Positions 27,533 through 35,934 are shown, counted from the first letter of the stretch. The stretch: 64,000 bases of DNA from Sulfurisoma sp963709555 (GCA_963709555.1 CAVPWR010000008.1:434001-498000); one strand, 5' to 3'. Translations and numbers: made by a program. Notes: generated from the letters alone by a model not told the origin.

Positions 27533-27904
27533 TTAGAACGACAGGAGGACGTCCTGCTCCTCCATCAGTTTGCCAAGTTCGGCGCGACTCACGACTTGCA
27601 CCGGTACGCACAGGTCCTCGGCGGTGAAGCCGCGGGCCGCCATGGACTCCTGATCGACATAGAGTTTGTTGATGTCGTAGTCGTCAAGCGCACCGTAGGT
27701 CTTCTCGAAACCCTTGACCTCGATGCCCTTGGTCTGGTGACCCTTCTTGAGTTGATAGACGCCGTCGTCGAGGAATGCCATCGAGCAATCCTGGTCGAAG
27801 GCGGCGGCAATCAGCACCACTTCAAGCGACTCCAGGGCGTAGATCGTGCCGTAGGGCGCCTTGCGGTTGACGAACATGAATTTCTTGATATCGCTCATGG
27901 TCAT
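27533..27904 (-). CDS. dsrF: DsrF, TusC-like sulfurtransferase subunit
   Basis: 123 aa subunit of the DsrEFH complex. Typical TusC/DsrF text: KKFMFVNRKAPYGTIYALESLEVVLIAAAF and MAFLDDGVYQLKKGQ-like segment. An ATG two codons downstream (27898) is an alternative start. Lies 10 bases before dsrH. Confidence 0.94.
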   Translation of the reverse strand: MTMSDIKKFMFVNRKAPYGTIYALESLEVVLIAAAFDQDCSMAFLDDGVYQLKKGHQTKGIEVKGFEKTYGALDDYDINKLYVDQESMAARGFTAEDLCVPVQVVSRAELGKLMEEQDVLLSF

Positions 27905-27909
27905 CCCCC

Positions 27910-28302
27910 TTAATCGCCGAACACGACGATGCGATCGGCCTGAATGCCGGCCTCGATCAGCTGACCAAGACCGGAGATGCGGAAGCCGGGCGCCAGATTG
28001 GTGGCGTCCTTGCCGTTGCGCTTCGCCTCGCCTTCGTCAACGATGCCGCGACGCTGGGCGGCGGCAACGCAGACCACCATGTCAAGCTCGCTATTCTGGG
28101 CCAGCTTCGACCAGCGACTGACGATGTTGCGGTCGTCCTGCGGCGGCGTCGTCAGACGAGTCGCATTGTTAACACCATCGTGATAGAAGAACACGCGAAA
28201 CACCTCATGCCCCTTCGCCAGCACCGCCTTGGTGAAATGATAGGCGCTGTCGGAGGCCTGATGTGTGTAAGGCCCCTCGTTGACCACAATCGAAAATTTC
28301 AT
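27910..28302 (-). CDS. dsrE: DsrE, TusD-like sulfurtransferase subunit
   Basis: 130 aa. The active cysteine is visible as Cys78 (DMVVCVAAAQRRG), the same number as in Allochromatium DsrE, where it accepts persulfide sulfur and passes it to DsrC (family knowledge). Together with DsrFH it is a marker of oxidative dsr systems. Five bases separate it from dsrF. Confidence 0.96.
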   Translation of the reverse strand: MKFSIVVNEGPYTHQASDSAYHFTKAVLAKGHEVFRVFFYHDGVNNATRLTTPPQDDRNIVSRWSKLAQNSELDMVVCVAAAQRRGIVDEGEAKRNGKDATNLAPGFRISGLGQLIEAGIQADRIVVFGD

Positions 28303-28324
28303 TGCGCAATACCCTCTCTAATCC

Positions 28325-29398
28325 TTAGAAGCGGACGTGGGCCGACGCGTTGAGGTTGGCACGCGAACCGCGCCAGTCATCGATCAGGTACTTGGTGAAG
28401 GTCAGGCCGGTCTTCTCGAAGAAGCGCGGCCAGCCGATGCGGTCGATCCAGTCGGCCAGACGCTCCCACGGGCGGGCATCGGCCTTGTAGGCCTTGATGA
28501 TGTCGCCGACGACCTTGTTCACTTCGGGCCAGCGCGGAGCGTTGTTGGGCAGGCCGGAGGCAACCATTTTCATGATTTGCGGCTTGCCGCGGGCATTGGC
28601 GTTCTTGCCGCCGACCCAGATCGCCAGCTTGGAGTGCTCGGGATCGTTGATCTGCATGGGCGGGCAGGGGGGATAGCAGGCGCCGCAGCAGATGCACTTC
28701 TTCTCATCGACTTCCAGCGAGGGCTTGCCGTTGACCAGGGCGGGGCGGATGGCCGCGACCGGGCAGCGGGCCACGACGGCCGGACGTTCGCAGACGTTGG
28801 CAACGAGATCGTGGTTGATCTTCGGCGGCTTGGTGTGCTGGATGATCACGGCGATGTCGGCCTGGCCGCCGCAGTTGATTTCGCAGCAGGACGTCGAGAG
28901 GTGCAGGCGGTTCGGCATCTCTTCGTTCTTGAACTCGTGGTAGAGCTCGTCCATCATCGACTTGACCACGCCGGAGGCGTCGGTGCCGGGGATGTCGCAG
29001 TGCAACCAGCCCTGGGTGTGGGCGACCATCGACATGGAGTTGCCGGTGCCGCCAACAGGGAAACCGTTCTTCTCCAGTTCGGCAATCAGCGGATCGACCT
29101 TCTTCTGGTCGGCGACGATGTATTCGATGTTGGAGCGGATGGTGAAGCGGACATAACCTTCGCCGAGTTTGTCGGCGATGTCGCACAGCGTGCGGATGGT
29201 GTAGGTGTCCATCTGGCGCTGGGTGCCGGCGCGGACGGACCAAACCTGATCACCGGAGTGGGCGACGTGGTGCAGGACACCGGGACGCGGACGATCGTGA
29301 TATCTCCAGTTACCCTTGTTCTTTACAAGGGTCGGGTGCATGTAAGGGGTGGCATCAGGTACACCACTTTCGACTGCTCGACGCTGAGCTTGAGCCAT
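28325..29398 (-). CDS. dsrB: reverse dissimilatory sulfite reductase, beta subunit
   Basis: 357 aa subunit of the sirohaem [4Fe-4S] enzyme that oxidises DsrC-bound sulfur to sulfite in sulfur oxidisers. Cysteine groups are visible: STSCCEINCGGQAD in the sirohaem region and a ferredoxin insert with CICCGACYPPCPPM. Sulfite/nitrite reductase half-domains fill the rest. It follows dsrA in the operon after 94 bases. Confidence 0.96.
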   Translation of the reverse strand: MAQAQRRAVESGVPDATPYMHPTLVKNKGNWRYHDRPRPGVLHHVAHSGDQVWSVRAGTQRQMDTYTIRTLCDIADKLGEGYVRFTIRSNIEYIVADQKKVDPLIAELEKNGFPVGGTGNSMSMVAHTQGWLHCDIPGTDASGVVKSMMDELYHEFKNEEMPNRLHLSTSCCEINCGGQADIAVIIQHTKPPKINHDLVANVCERPAVVARCPVAAIRPALVNGKPSLEVDEKKCICCGACYPPCPPMQINDPEHSKLAIWVGGKNANARGKPQIMKMVASGLPNNAPRWPEVNKVVGDIIKAYKADARPWERLADWIDRIGWPRFFEKTGLTFTKYLIDDWRGSRANLNASAHVRF

Positions 29399-29492
29399 TT
29401 TTGTCTCCGAAAATGTCGGTATTGGAATTAGGGGTATTTATACGCCACTACGCCCGGCGGGTTTGAGCCCGCCAGGGGTAGCATCCGAATAT

Positions 29493-30788
29493 TTACGCAG
29501 CAGCCTTCTTGGCCTTGATCTTGGCCACTTCCTCGTCCCAGTCGCCCGTGTTGACGTAGGGGTTCATGCGCGGGTTGTTGACCATGTTGGCGTCGATATC
29601 GAGACCGATGCCCTCCAGGAAGTTCACCAGGCCGATACGCTCGATCATCTCGCCGGTACGCTCGTGCTCCAGCGCGTTTTCGGCGAAGAAGTCGATGATG
29701 GACTGGGCCAGTTCAACCAGGCCTTCGTAATCCTCGTCCTTCTCGAGCTTCATGAAGGGGATGATCATGGTGCCCATCAGGCTGCCGATCTTCAGGTGGC
29801 TCTTGCCGCCGACCAGAATCGAGGCGCCCTTGTCCTTGCCCGGAGCCAAGGCGCCGGTCATGACGTTCACGCAGTGCATGCAGCGCACGCAGTCCTTGTT
29901 GTCGATCTCGAGGCACTGGGCATCATTGAGCGCGACGGAGGAGATGTGGGCGGCCTTGTTGACGTCCTTGGCATCCTTGATCTGCAGGGCCTTGGTCGGG
30001 CAGCGCGAGACGACGTCGTTGACCAGCTCGTTCATGCCATGCTTGGCGAACCACTTCTTGCCCAGCTCGTTGTCGGTGCGCATGTTGTCACGCCAGGTGC
30101 CGATCACGGCCATGTCGGCACGGTGAATGGCGTTCATGCAGTCGTTGCCGCAGCCGGAGAACTTGAACTTGAACTTGTAGGGCAGGGCCGGACGATGGAT
30201 GTCGTCGAGGAAGGTGTTGACCACCATCTTCTGCGCCTTGGCTTCGTCGAAGCAGGACTGCTCGCAGCGGGCCGCGCCGACGCAGGACATCGAGGTACGC
30301 ACGGCCGGGCCGGCGCCACCCATGTCGAAGCCCATTTCGTTGATGGCGTCGAAGGCCGGCTGGACGTTTTCGGTGGTGCAGCCCTGCAACATGATGTCGC
30401 CGGACTGGCCGTGCAGCGCGATGAGGCCCGAGCCGTATTTGTCCCAGATGTCGCAGAACTTGCGCAGGGTGCCGGTATCGTAGTGCATGCCGGGGGGCGG
30501 CATGATACGGAGGGTGTGGAACTCGGCGGCGTCCTTGAAGACGGCTTCGCCTTTGTCGTCCTTGATTTCGGTGAAGCGGGGGATCACGCCACCGCCGTAG
30601 CCGATGACGCCGACGGTGCCGCCCTTCCAATAGCCCTTGCGGGTCTTGTAGGAGTGCTCGAGGTGCCCGAGCACGTCGACCATGTAATCCTTATCCTTGG
30701 CAAGGCGCTTGAGGCCGGTGACGAAGCTCGGCCACGGGCCCTTCTCAAGCTCGTCCAGGTTGGGGGTGGGATGCATTTTCTTGGCCAT
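29493..30788 (-). CDS. dsrA: reverse dissimilatory sulfite reductase, alpha subunit
   Basis: 431 aa, first gene of the dsr operon. Sirohaem-[4Fe-4S] ligands are visible as Cys-x5-Cys (CVGAARC) and Cys-x3-Cys (CGNDC); a ferredoxin insert carries CVRCMHCVNVM. The frame is open 19 codons further upstream, but the ATG at 30788 follows a GGAG and gives the expected MAKKMHPTPNLDELEKGPWPSF-type N-terminus. The oxidative rather than reductive role is inferred from dsrEFH and dsrL. Confidence 0.96.
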   Translation of the reverse strand: MAKKMHPTPNLDELEKGPWPSFVTGLKRLAKDKDYMVDVLGHLEHSYKTRKGYWKGGTVGVIGYGGGVIPRFTEIKDDKGEAVFKDAAEFHTLRIMPPPGMHYDTGTLRKFCDIWDKYGSGLIALHGQSGDIMLQGCTTENVQPAFDAINEMGFDMGGAGPAVRTSMSCVGAARCEQSCFDEAKAQKMVVNTFLDDIHRPALPYKFKFKFSGCGNDCMNAIHRADMAVIGTWRDNMRTDNELGKKWFAKHGMNELVNDVVSRCPTKALQIKDAKDVNKAAHISSVALNDAQCLEIDNKDCVRCMHCVNVMTGALAPGKDKGASILVGGKSHLKIGSLMGTMIIPFMKLEKDEDYEGLVELAQSIIDFFAENALEHERTGEMIERIGLVNFLEGIGLDIDANMVNNPRMNPYVNTGDWDEEVAKIKAKKAAA

Positions 30789-31060
30789 TCGAGTTGTCTC
30801 CTCTGTTTGGACTATTAAAGTAACGGCGAAGAATACACTACTCAACGCCCTTACTCAGGTTCGGCGATGCAGGGTGCAGCGATATTACGAAAAGGTTAGC
30901 TAGGGTGCCATACTCCACGAAGGTAAATTATGCACCTTAAAGGGAGTAGAGTTACCTACCCGAAAGGAGTATATCCTTCCACGCCCATCCGGTGATGGCC
31001 GGGCGGACGCGAGCAGTGAGATAGTGCGCGCCAGCAGAACACCCAACCGAAAGAGTTATT
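30789..31060. promoter_or_regulatory. divergent intergenic region with dsr promoter and short repeats
   Basis: 272 bases without a gene between the divergent dsrA and the 70-aa gene at 31061. It is markedly more AT-rich than its surroundings and must hold promoters for both directions. Repeated motifs stand out: AAAGGGAGTA (30939-30948) and AAAGGAGTA (30963-30971) in direct orientation, a reversed TACTCC at 30911-30916, and GGTAA (30922) near an inverted TTACC (30952). These may be binding sites of a dsr regulator (inference). I could not identify a convincing -10/-35 pair. Confidence 0.5.
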
Positions 31061-31273
31061 GTGGACAAAATTATCAGCCTTGACAAGTTCCGGGTGCCGA
31101 TCGGCAATCAGGAAATCGAATTGCAGCAGATGGAGTATGAAGCCGGCGGCATGCCGATGCTGCGCATCCGCATCCGGGAACGTACCCGTTTCACCATCTT
31201 CGATATCGACCCGGTTACTGCCGAACACTGGGCAAAGGGCATGGCGGAGTGGGCCGCCGCCCAGCCGCGCTAA
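31061..31273 (+). CDS. small conserved-looking protein of unknown function divergent from dsrA
   Basis: 70 aa, GTG start. No domain recognised. It is a soluble, mixed-charge protein with two aromatic-rich parts (VPIGNQEIELQQMEYEAGG and RIRERTRFTIFDIDP) and a Trp-containing C-terminal helix (EHWAKGMAEWAAAQ). It lies 20 bases before the Cas6-like gene, so both are probably one operon divergent from dsrA, which suggests a role linked to sulfur oxidation or its control. Normal codon use supports a real gene. Confidence 0.7.
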   Translation: MDKIISLDKFRVPIGNQEIELQQMEYEAGGMPMLRIRIRERTRFTIFDIDPVTAEHWAKGMAEWAAAQPR

Positions 31274-31293
31274 TTACCAGGGGGAACAAGACG

Positions 31294-31920
31294 ATGGCTA
31301 ATCCCGGTGACGAACTAAAGGCCGACGCGATCGACCTGGTCTTCGCCTTGCGTGGTCGTGCCGTCATGGCCGATTATGCCGACCGCCTGCGCGGCGAACT
31401 GGTGCGTTGCCTGCCGTGGCTGGCCGAGGAGGTGCGGGCCGGTGTACACCCGCTGGGCGGACTGTCGGAGGGCGTGGGCGAGCATTATCTTTCCGGGCGC
31501 TCGAAACTGACGCTGCGCGTGCCGCGCGAGCGGGTCGAACAGGCGCAGGCACTCAGTGGTCAGCGACTCGATCTTGGCGGGACTGCCGAGGTGGGGCACC
31601 TATCCCTGCGCGAACTCTCGCCGGCGGCGGTGCTGTATTCGTCGTTCGTGTCGTACGGCATGGCGGACGAAGCCGTGTTCATGACCGAGTGCCATCGCGA
31701 AGTCGAGGGCTTGGGTTTTCGGCATGTGCGCCTTATCTGTGGCAAGGCGCGGCGATCGGCTGGCGACAGCGCCGAGGTGTTCGGCTTCAGCCTGATGGTG
31801 CATGGCTTGTCGGCGGCGGAGTCGCTGCGATTGCAGTCGAGTGGCCTCGGTGGTTTGCGCCAGAGCGGTTGTGGCATTTTTGTTCCGCACAAATCGATTG
31901 CCGCAGTGGATGACGCTTGA
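31294..31920 (+). CDS. Cas6/Cmx6-like RNA endonuclease family protein, no CRISPR nearby
   Basis: 208 aa. By eye it matches the Cas6 variant known as Cmx6 of the Myxan-type CRISPR systems (family recollection): DLVFALRGR near the N-terminus, LPWLAEE and GVHPLGG (40-56) with His52, LTLRVPRERVEQAQALSG-type segment (72-89), and a glycine-rich loop GLGGLRQSGCGIFVPHKS (184-201) near the C-terminus. Cas6 proteins cut CRISPR RNA, but neither a CRISPR array nor other cas gene is in the window. It sits in an apparent operon with the 70-aa gene, divergent from dsrA. The upstream frame extension to 31249 is ignored in favour of ATG 31294. Function here is unknown. Confidence 0.75.
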   Translation: MANPGDELKADAIDLVFALRGRAVMADYADRLRGELVRCLPWLAEEVRAGVHPLGGLSEGVGEHYLSGRSKLTLRVPRERVEQAQALSGQRLDLGGTAEVGHLSLRELSPAAVLYSSFVSYGMADEAVFMTECHREVEGLGFRHVRLICGKARRSAGDSAEVFGFSLMVHGLSAAESLRLQSSGLGGLRQSGCGIFVPHKSIAAVDDA

Positions 31921-32056
31921 TAGCTCAGGCAAAGGCTTGCGACAAGTAGAATATGCGCCGTGACCGGCACCACTGCCGTGATGGCTCTTCCGGCAACGGC
32001 TGTTACTCACTGCAATTCGTTTTCATTCATCAACAACCCATCAAAGGAGAATCTCG

Positions 32057-32395
32057 ATGCCTTACGTGATCAACGGAGTCGAAAAAGAAACCGATGCTGA
32101 CGGCTTCCTGCTCGAAGCCGACCTGAGTGATGAGGCGATGGACGCCATCGCCGCCGCTCAGGGCCTTACGCTTACCGACGAGCACCGCGCCGTTATCAAC
32201 TATCTGCGCCAGAAGTTCACGGAAGACGGTCACACGCCGAACCTGCGCAACCTGATGAAGGGTTTGGAGGACGATGGCGTGCTGAGCGAAGTGTCCAGCG
32301 CCAAACTGTTCGACCTCTTCCCGGACGGCGGTGCCGCCAAGCAGGGTGTCAAGGTTGCCGGCCTGACGAAGCCTTTTGGCAAGGGCGGCTATTGA
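32057..32395 (+). CDS. rspA: DsrC paralogue lacking both C-terminal cysteines (RspA type)
   Basis: 112 aa of the DsrC/TusE/RspA family. The C-terminal arm aligns with DsrC but reads KQGVKVAGLTKPFGKGGY: Val replaces Cys99 and Lys replaces Cys110, so it cannot carry sulfur like DsrC. Such cysteine-less homologues have been named RspA (regulatory sulfur-related protein) and proposed to act in regulation; DsrC-type proteins contain a helix-turn-helix-like fold (family knowledge). Good AAAGGAG ribosome-binding site before the ATG. The position beside the dsr promoter supports a regulatory link (inference). Confidence 0.85.
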   Translation: MPYVINGVEKETDADGFLLEADLSDEAMDAIAAAQGLTLTDEHRAVINYLRQKFTEDGHTPNLRNLMKGLEDDGVLSEVSSAKLFDLFPDGGAAKQGVKVAGLTKPFGKGGY

Positions 32396-32409
32396 TTAAA
32401 TCCCCCCGG

Positions 32410-32429
32410 CCCCCTTTCACGAAAGGGGG
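32410..32429 (+). terminator. hairpin after rspA
   Basis: Strong 8-bp stem CCCCCTTT (32410-32417) and AAAGGGGG (32422-32429) with a CACG loop, 15 bases after the rspA stop. No T-run follows, so termination is uncertain; it could be part of a repeat family. Confidence 0.4.
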
Positions 32430-32500
32430 AGCCTGCTTGCTCGCTGCGCTCGGTTGTTACGGGTTCCGGTGGCAAGCGGTGGAGCGGTTTGCGCCTTCGG

Positions 32501-32533
32501 CGCGTGCCGCCTTGCCTTGGGGCGGCCCGGCGG
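32501..32533 (+). repeat. partial copy of the 57-bp intergenic repeat
   Basis: The last part (GCCTTGG, GGCGGCCCGGCGG) matches the 3' half of the elements at 2764-2820 and 8644-8700, while the 5' half differs. Here the GGAGG end is changed to GGAAA, so it does not supply a ribosome-binding site. Confidence 0.55.
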
Positions 32534-32571
32534 AAAAGCTGCATCTCACTCGCACAGAATAGTCTCCCACC

Positions 32572-33201
32572 ATGGCCGTCCGCGTTTTCAACCAGTTCCA
32601 CACCAAGGGTGCCCGCTCGTCCAAGATGCTCGCCTCGGTCGTGGCGATGCTCGCCTGGAAGCTGGCGATCGAGTCGATCAAGCGGATGCGCAAGGCCTAT
32701 TACGACATCGACGCCGGCAAGCCCTACTTCGATTTCGTTTGCGAATTCCTGGTGTTCCTCGCCCACGCGGCAGACCGCATCGCCTATCGCTCGCTCGACA
32801 CCGGGCAGCGCGTCGAATTCACCACGGCGCTGGCGATCCGGCTGGCCGAGATGGTCGAGGAAAGCCACGAAGCCCTGCTCGGCAGCGCCGAAGCCGGCGT
32901 CGCCCAGCGGGCTTTCATCGATTTGTTCAACCGCCGCGGCGCCGACTACGGCGAGTACGACTACGGTCCGACCGGGCCCGACTTCGGCTTCAAACGCATG
33001 TTCGCCTCTGCGCTGCGCGAGATCCTGCCGGAGAAGGACAAGCTATGGGTCATCGACCAGGCCATGGACATCGAAGCGCCCGACGCCATCAAGGCGCTGG
33101 AAAAAGCCATGGCCGGCCTCTTCGGCGGCGAGGCGGCCGGACCGGCCGGCGCGCCGGAGCGAGCCAAGGCCCAGACCAGCAGCGGCATGGGCGGAGAGTG
33201 A
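32572..33201 (+). CDS. protein of unknown function
   Basis: 209 aa, not recognised. It appears mostly alpha-helical, soluble, rich in Ala, Arg and aromatic residues in the first two thirds (FNQFHTKGARSSK, FDFVCEFLVFLAHAADRIAYRSL), and has a low-complexity Gly/Ala tail. Its TGA overlaps the ATG of the following dioxygenase gene (TGATG), so the two are translated together and may act in one process. Confidence 0.7.
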   Translation: MAVRVFNQFHTKGARSSKMLASVVAMLAWKLAIESIKRMRKAYYDIDAGKPYFDFVCEFLVFLAHAADRIAYRSLDTGQRVEFTTALAIRLAEMVEESHEALLGSAEAGVAQRAFIDLFNRRGADYGEYDYGPTGPDFGFKRMFASALREILPEKDKLWVIDQAMDIEAPDAIKALEKAMAGLFGGEAAGPAGAPERAKAQTSSGMGGE

Positions 33202-34100
33202 TGGCCATGGGTACCCAGAATACTTCCCCCTTCGATCTCGACAACGCCATCGCCTACGCCGCGTGGCGCGAGAAAAAGTCGGCGCTGGCGCCACGGCGGC
33301 TCGAGGACATCGTCGTCGAGATCAATGATCCGCGGGCGCTGACAGACGCCGAACGCGCGCGCATCGTCGCGCTTTGCGCCAACGCCAACATGGCGATCTA
33401 TGTCGGCAAATCGGGCAGCGATCCCGACAAGGAAATCCCCCGCAAGCTCGGCCTGCAGCTCGGCCTGAAGACGCTCGACGGCCATTGGCTCACCGACAAC
33501 GACGGCATCTCGCCGCTGTCGGTGCGTGGCGCCGAGGAACGCGGCGAGCGCAAGGAATTCATACCCTACACCGACAAGCCGATCCGCTGGCACACCGACG
33601 GCTACTACAACGTGCCGGAACGCACCATCCGCGGCCTGATCCTGCACTGCGTGCACAGCGCGGCGAGCGGCGGCGACAACCAGCTGCTCGACCACGAGCT
33701 CGCCTACATGCTGCTGCGTGACGAGAACTCCGATCACATCCGCGCCCTGTCGCAGCCCGACGTCATGACCATCCCGGCCCGCACCGACGATGATGGCATC
33801 GCCCGCCCCGACCAGGCGGGGCCCGTGTTCTCCGTCGATGCCGGCGGCTTCCTCCACATGCGCTACACCGCGCGCACCAAGAGCATCCTGTGGAAGGCCG
33901 ACGCGGCAACCAAAGCTGCGGTGGCGGCACTGGAGCGCATCCTGGCGCAGCCGACGCCGTGGACCCTGCACGGCCGCCTCGAGCCCGGCATGGGCCTGGT
34001 CTGCAACAACGTGTTGCACGATCGCAGCGGCTTCACCGAAACCCCGCAACAGCGCCGCCTGCTTTACCGCGCGCGCTATTACGAGCGCGTGGCCGCCTAG
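33201..34100 (+). CDS. TauD/TfdA-family Fe(II)/2-oxoglutarate-dependent dioxygenase
   Basis: 299 aa. The iron-binding facial triad is visible as His131 and Asp133 (IRWHTDGYYN) and His273 (VLHDRSGF), and an Arg near residue 285 could bind 2-oxoglutarate. The substrate cannot be told; the family covers taurine, sulfonates, phenoxyacetates and others, so a sulfonate role next to sulfur genes is only a guess. It starts in the stop codon of the preceding gene and contains one copy of the 16-base motif. Confidence 0.85.
   Translation: MAMGTQNTSPFDLDNAIAYAAWREKKSALAPRRLEDIVVEINDPRALTDAERARIVALCANANMAIYVGKSGSDPDKEIPRKLGLQLGLKTLDGHWLTDNDGISPLSVRGAEERGERKEFIPYTDKPIRWHTDGYYNVPERTIRGLILHCVHSAASGGDNQLLDHELAYMLLRDENSDHIRALSQPDVMTIPARTDDDGIARPDQAGPVFSVDAGGFLHMRYTARTKSILWKADAATKAAVAALERILAQPTPWTLHGRLEPGMGLVCNNVLHDRSGFTETPQQRRLLYRARYYERVAA
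33273..33290 (+). repeat. 16-base motif AAAGTCGGCGCTGGCG, copy 4 (in dioxygenase gene)
   Basis: Exact copy with two extra leading A, on the coding strand of the dioxygenase gene. Confidence 0.8.
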
Positions 34101-34151
34101 GCGGGCTCGACTCTGCCCTATAATCGACCGATCCCTTCCGGATCGCACGCC

Positions 34152-35033
34152 GTGGGCACACTCTCTCCAGACCTCGAAAAGAAGCTCGGCATGGCCGTCG
34201 AGCGCATGCCCGCTTTCCCGAAAAGCGTGCAGAAGATCCTCGAGATGACGCGCAACATCAACTGCCTGCCCAAGGACCTGGTCGGCGTCATCGAGAAGGA
34301 TCCGGTGATGACCATGAAGGTATTGAAGGTCATCAATTCGGCCTACTACAGCCTGCCGAACAAGATCACCTCGGTGAGCCAGTCGGTGGTCTATCTCGGC
34401 CTCAACACCGTCAAGAACCTGGCGCTGGCCTTCGCCGCCGTCGGCATCCTGCCGCGGATGAACGCGGCCGGTTTCGACATCCAGCGCTACCTGCTGCACT
34501 CGCTGACCACCGCCGCCATCGCGCGCCAGCTCTGCAACCAGTACGCCAAGGGCGAGGCCGATCCCGGTGACTGCTACATCGCCGGCCTGCTGCACGACTT
34601 CGGCAAGGTCGTGCTGGCGCAGTATCTCGCCCCCGAATTCCGCGAGGTTCTGACGCGCGCCTACGGCATGGATGGTTCCGGCGGCATGCCGCTGCACGTG
34701 GCCGAACGCGAGATCATCGGCGTCGATCATGGCTTCATCGGCGCCAGGCTGGCCGAGCGCTGGCAGTTCCCTGAGCACCTGGTCGACGTGATCCGCCATC
34801 ACCACAGCGAGGACCACGCGCCCGACGCGATGATGGAATGCCTGCGCGTCGCCAACCAGATCAGCCGCATGCGCGAGCTCGGCGACGCCGGCAATCCGTG
34901 GCTCGGCGACGAACCCTGCGCCGCGCCGGCGCGCTTCGGCGAGGATCTGGAGCAGGTGGCGCTGTCGCTGGGCGACCTGCAGAAGATCGTCGACGACGCC
35001 ATGGCGTTCGCCCAGGTCGGGGCCGAGAGATGA
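34152..35033 (+). CDS. HDOD-domain protein
   Basis: 293 aa, GTG start. Nearly the whole length is an HDOD domain, an HD-related fold found in signalling proteins (MTRNINCLPKDLVGVIEKDPVMTMKVLKVINSAYY is typical). The metal-binding HD residues are partly present (GLLHDFGKVVL; RHHHSEDHAP). Likely a regulator, perhaps tied to cyclic-di-GMP signalling, but no partner domain is attached. Its TGA overlaps the ATG of the next gene. Confidence 0.88.
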   Translation: MGTLSPDLEKKLGMAVERMPAFPKSVQKILEMTRNINCLPKDLVGVIEKDPVMTMKVLKVINSAYYSLPNKITSVSQSVVYLGLNTVKNLALAFAAVGILPRMNAAGFDIQRYLLHSLTTAAIARQLCNQYAKGEADPGDCYIAGLLHDFGKVVLAQYLAPEFREVLTRAYGMDGSGGMPLHVAEREIIGVDHGFIGARLAERWQFPEHLVDVIRHHHSEDHAPDAMMECLRVANQISRMRELGDAGNPWLGDEPCAAPARFGEDLEQVALSLGDLQKIVDDAMAFAQVGAER

Positions 35034-35917
35034 AGGTCAGATTCTGGGGCGTGCGCGGCTCGATTCCCTCGCCGGGGCCGCATACCGTGCGCTACGGCGG
35101 CAATACCACCTGCATCGAGGTGCGCAGCGACGACGACACGCTGATCATCCTCGACGGCGGCACCGGCATCTTCGCCCTGGCGCAAAGCCTGCTCAAGCGA
35201 CTGCCGGTTGCGGCCAACATCTTCATCACCCACACCCACTGGGACCATATCCAGGGACTGCCCTTCTTCACGCCGCTCTACATTCCGGGCAACAGCGTGA
35301 CCATCCATGGCGCCTACGACATCATCTCCGGCCAGGGCATCGGCCAGGTGATGGACGTGCAGTTGCAGTACAGCTATTTCCCTATCCGCGAGGCCGAACT
35401 GCGCGCAGCCATGCACTACGAGACGCTGACCGTCGGCGTGCCGGTCGCCGTCGGCGATGCCTCCGTCACCAGCACCCTGCTCAACCACCCGGTCATCAAC
35501 CTCGGCTATCGCATCGACTGCAACGGCAAGTCGGTGTTCTTCACCGGCGATCACGAGCCCGAACTCAACATCTACGAGCCCGAGGACGAGGGTTACCACG
35601 AATACCAGCAGCATATCGAGGAAAAGCAGGCCGGCATCGAGGCGGCGATGCGGGGCGTCGACGTGCTGATCGTCGATTCCTCGTACACCATCGAGGAATA
35701 CCCCGCCAAGCGGGGCTGGGGCCACGGCACCTATGACGGCGCCATTGCCCAGGCGCGTCGCGTCGGGGCGAAGAAGCTGGTGTGCACCCACCACGAGCCA
35801 ACGCGCAGCGACGACGAGTTGGAGCGCGTATTCGGCGAGGCCGTGGCGCGCGCCGGCAGGCACCCGGCCGATCCCGAGATCGTGCTGGCCCGCGAAGGCC
35901 TGGAAATCGAAATCTAG
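35030..35917 (+). CDS. metallo-beta-lactamase-fold hydrolase
   Basis: 295 aa. The metal-binding HxHxDH motif is visible as THTHWDHIQG near residue 63, with further His and Asp ligands (LLNHPVINLGYRI, FTGDHEPE, VDSSYT, CTHHEP). The N-terminus MKVRFWGVRGSIPSPGPHTVRYGGNTTC is typical of a class of MBL proteins often found with cyclic-nucleotide signalling modules. The ATG lies inside the stop region of the HDOD gene. Substrate unknown. Confidence 0.88.
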   Translation: MKVRFWGVRGSIPSPGPHTVRYGGNTTCIEVRSDDDTLIILDGGTGIFALAQSLLKRLPVAANIFITHTHWDHIQGLPFFTPLYIPGNSVTIHGAYDIISGQGIGQVMDVQLQYSYFPIREAELRAAMHYETLTVGVPVAVGDASVTSTLLNHPVINLGYRIDCNGKSVFFTGDHEPELNIYEPEDEGYHEYQQHIEEKQAGIEAAMRGVDVLIVDSSYTIEEYPAKRGWGHGTYDGAIAQARRVGAKKLVCTHHEPTRSDDELERVFGEAVARAGRHPADPEIVLAREGLEIEI

Positions 35918-35934
35918 CGATTCCCCGCTTTGGT

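Noticed and set aside
31294..32056. Search for a CRISPR array near the Cas6-like gene
   Set aside because: No regularly spaced direct repeats were seen here or elsewhere in the window.
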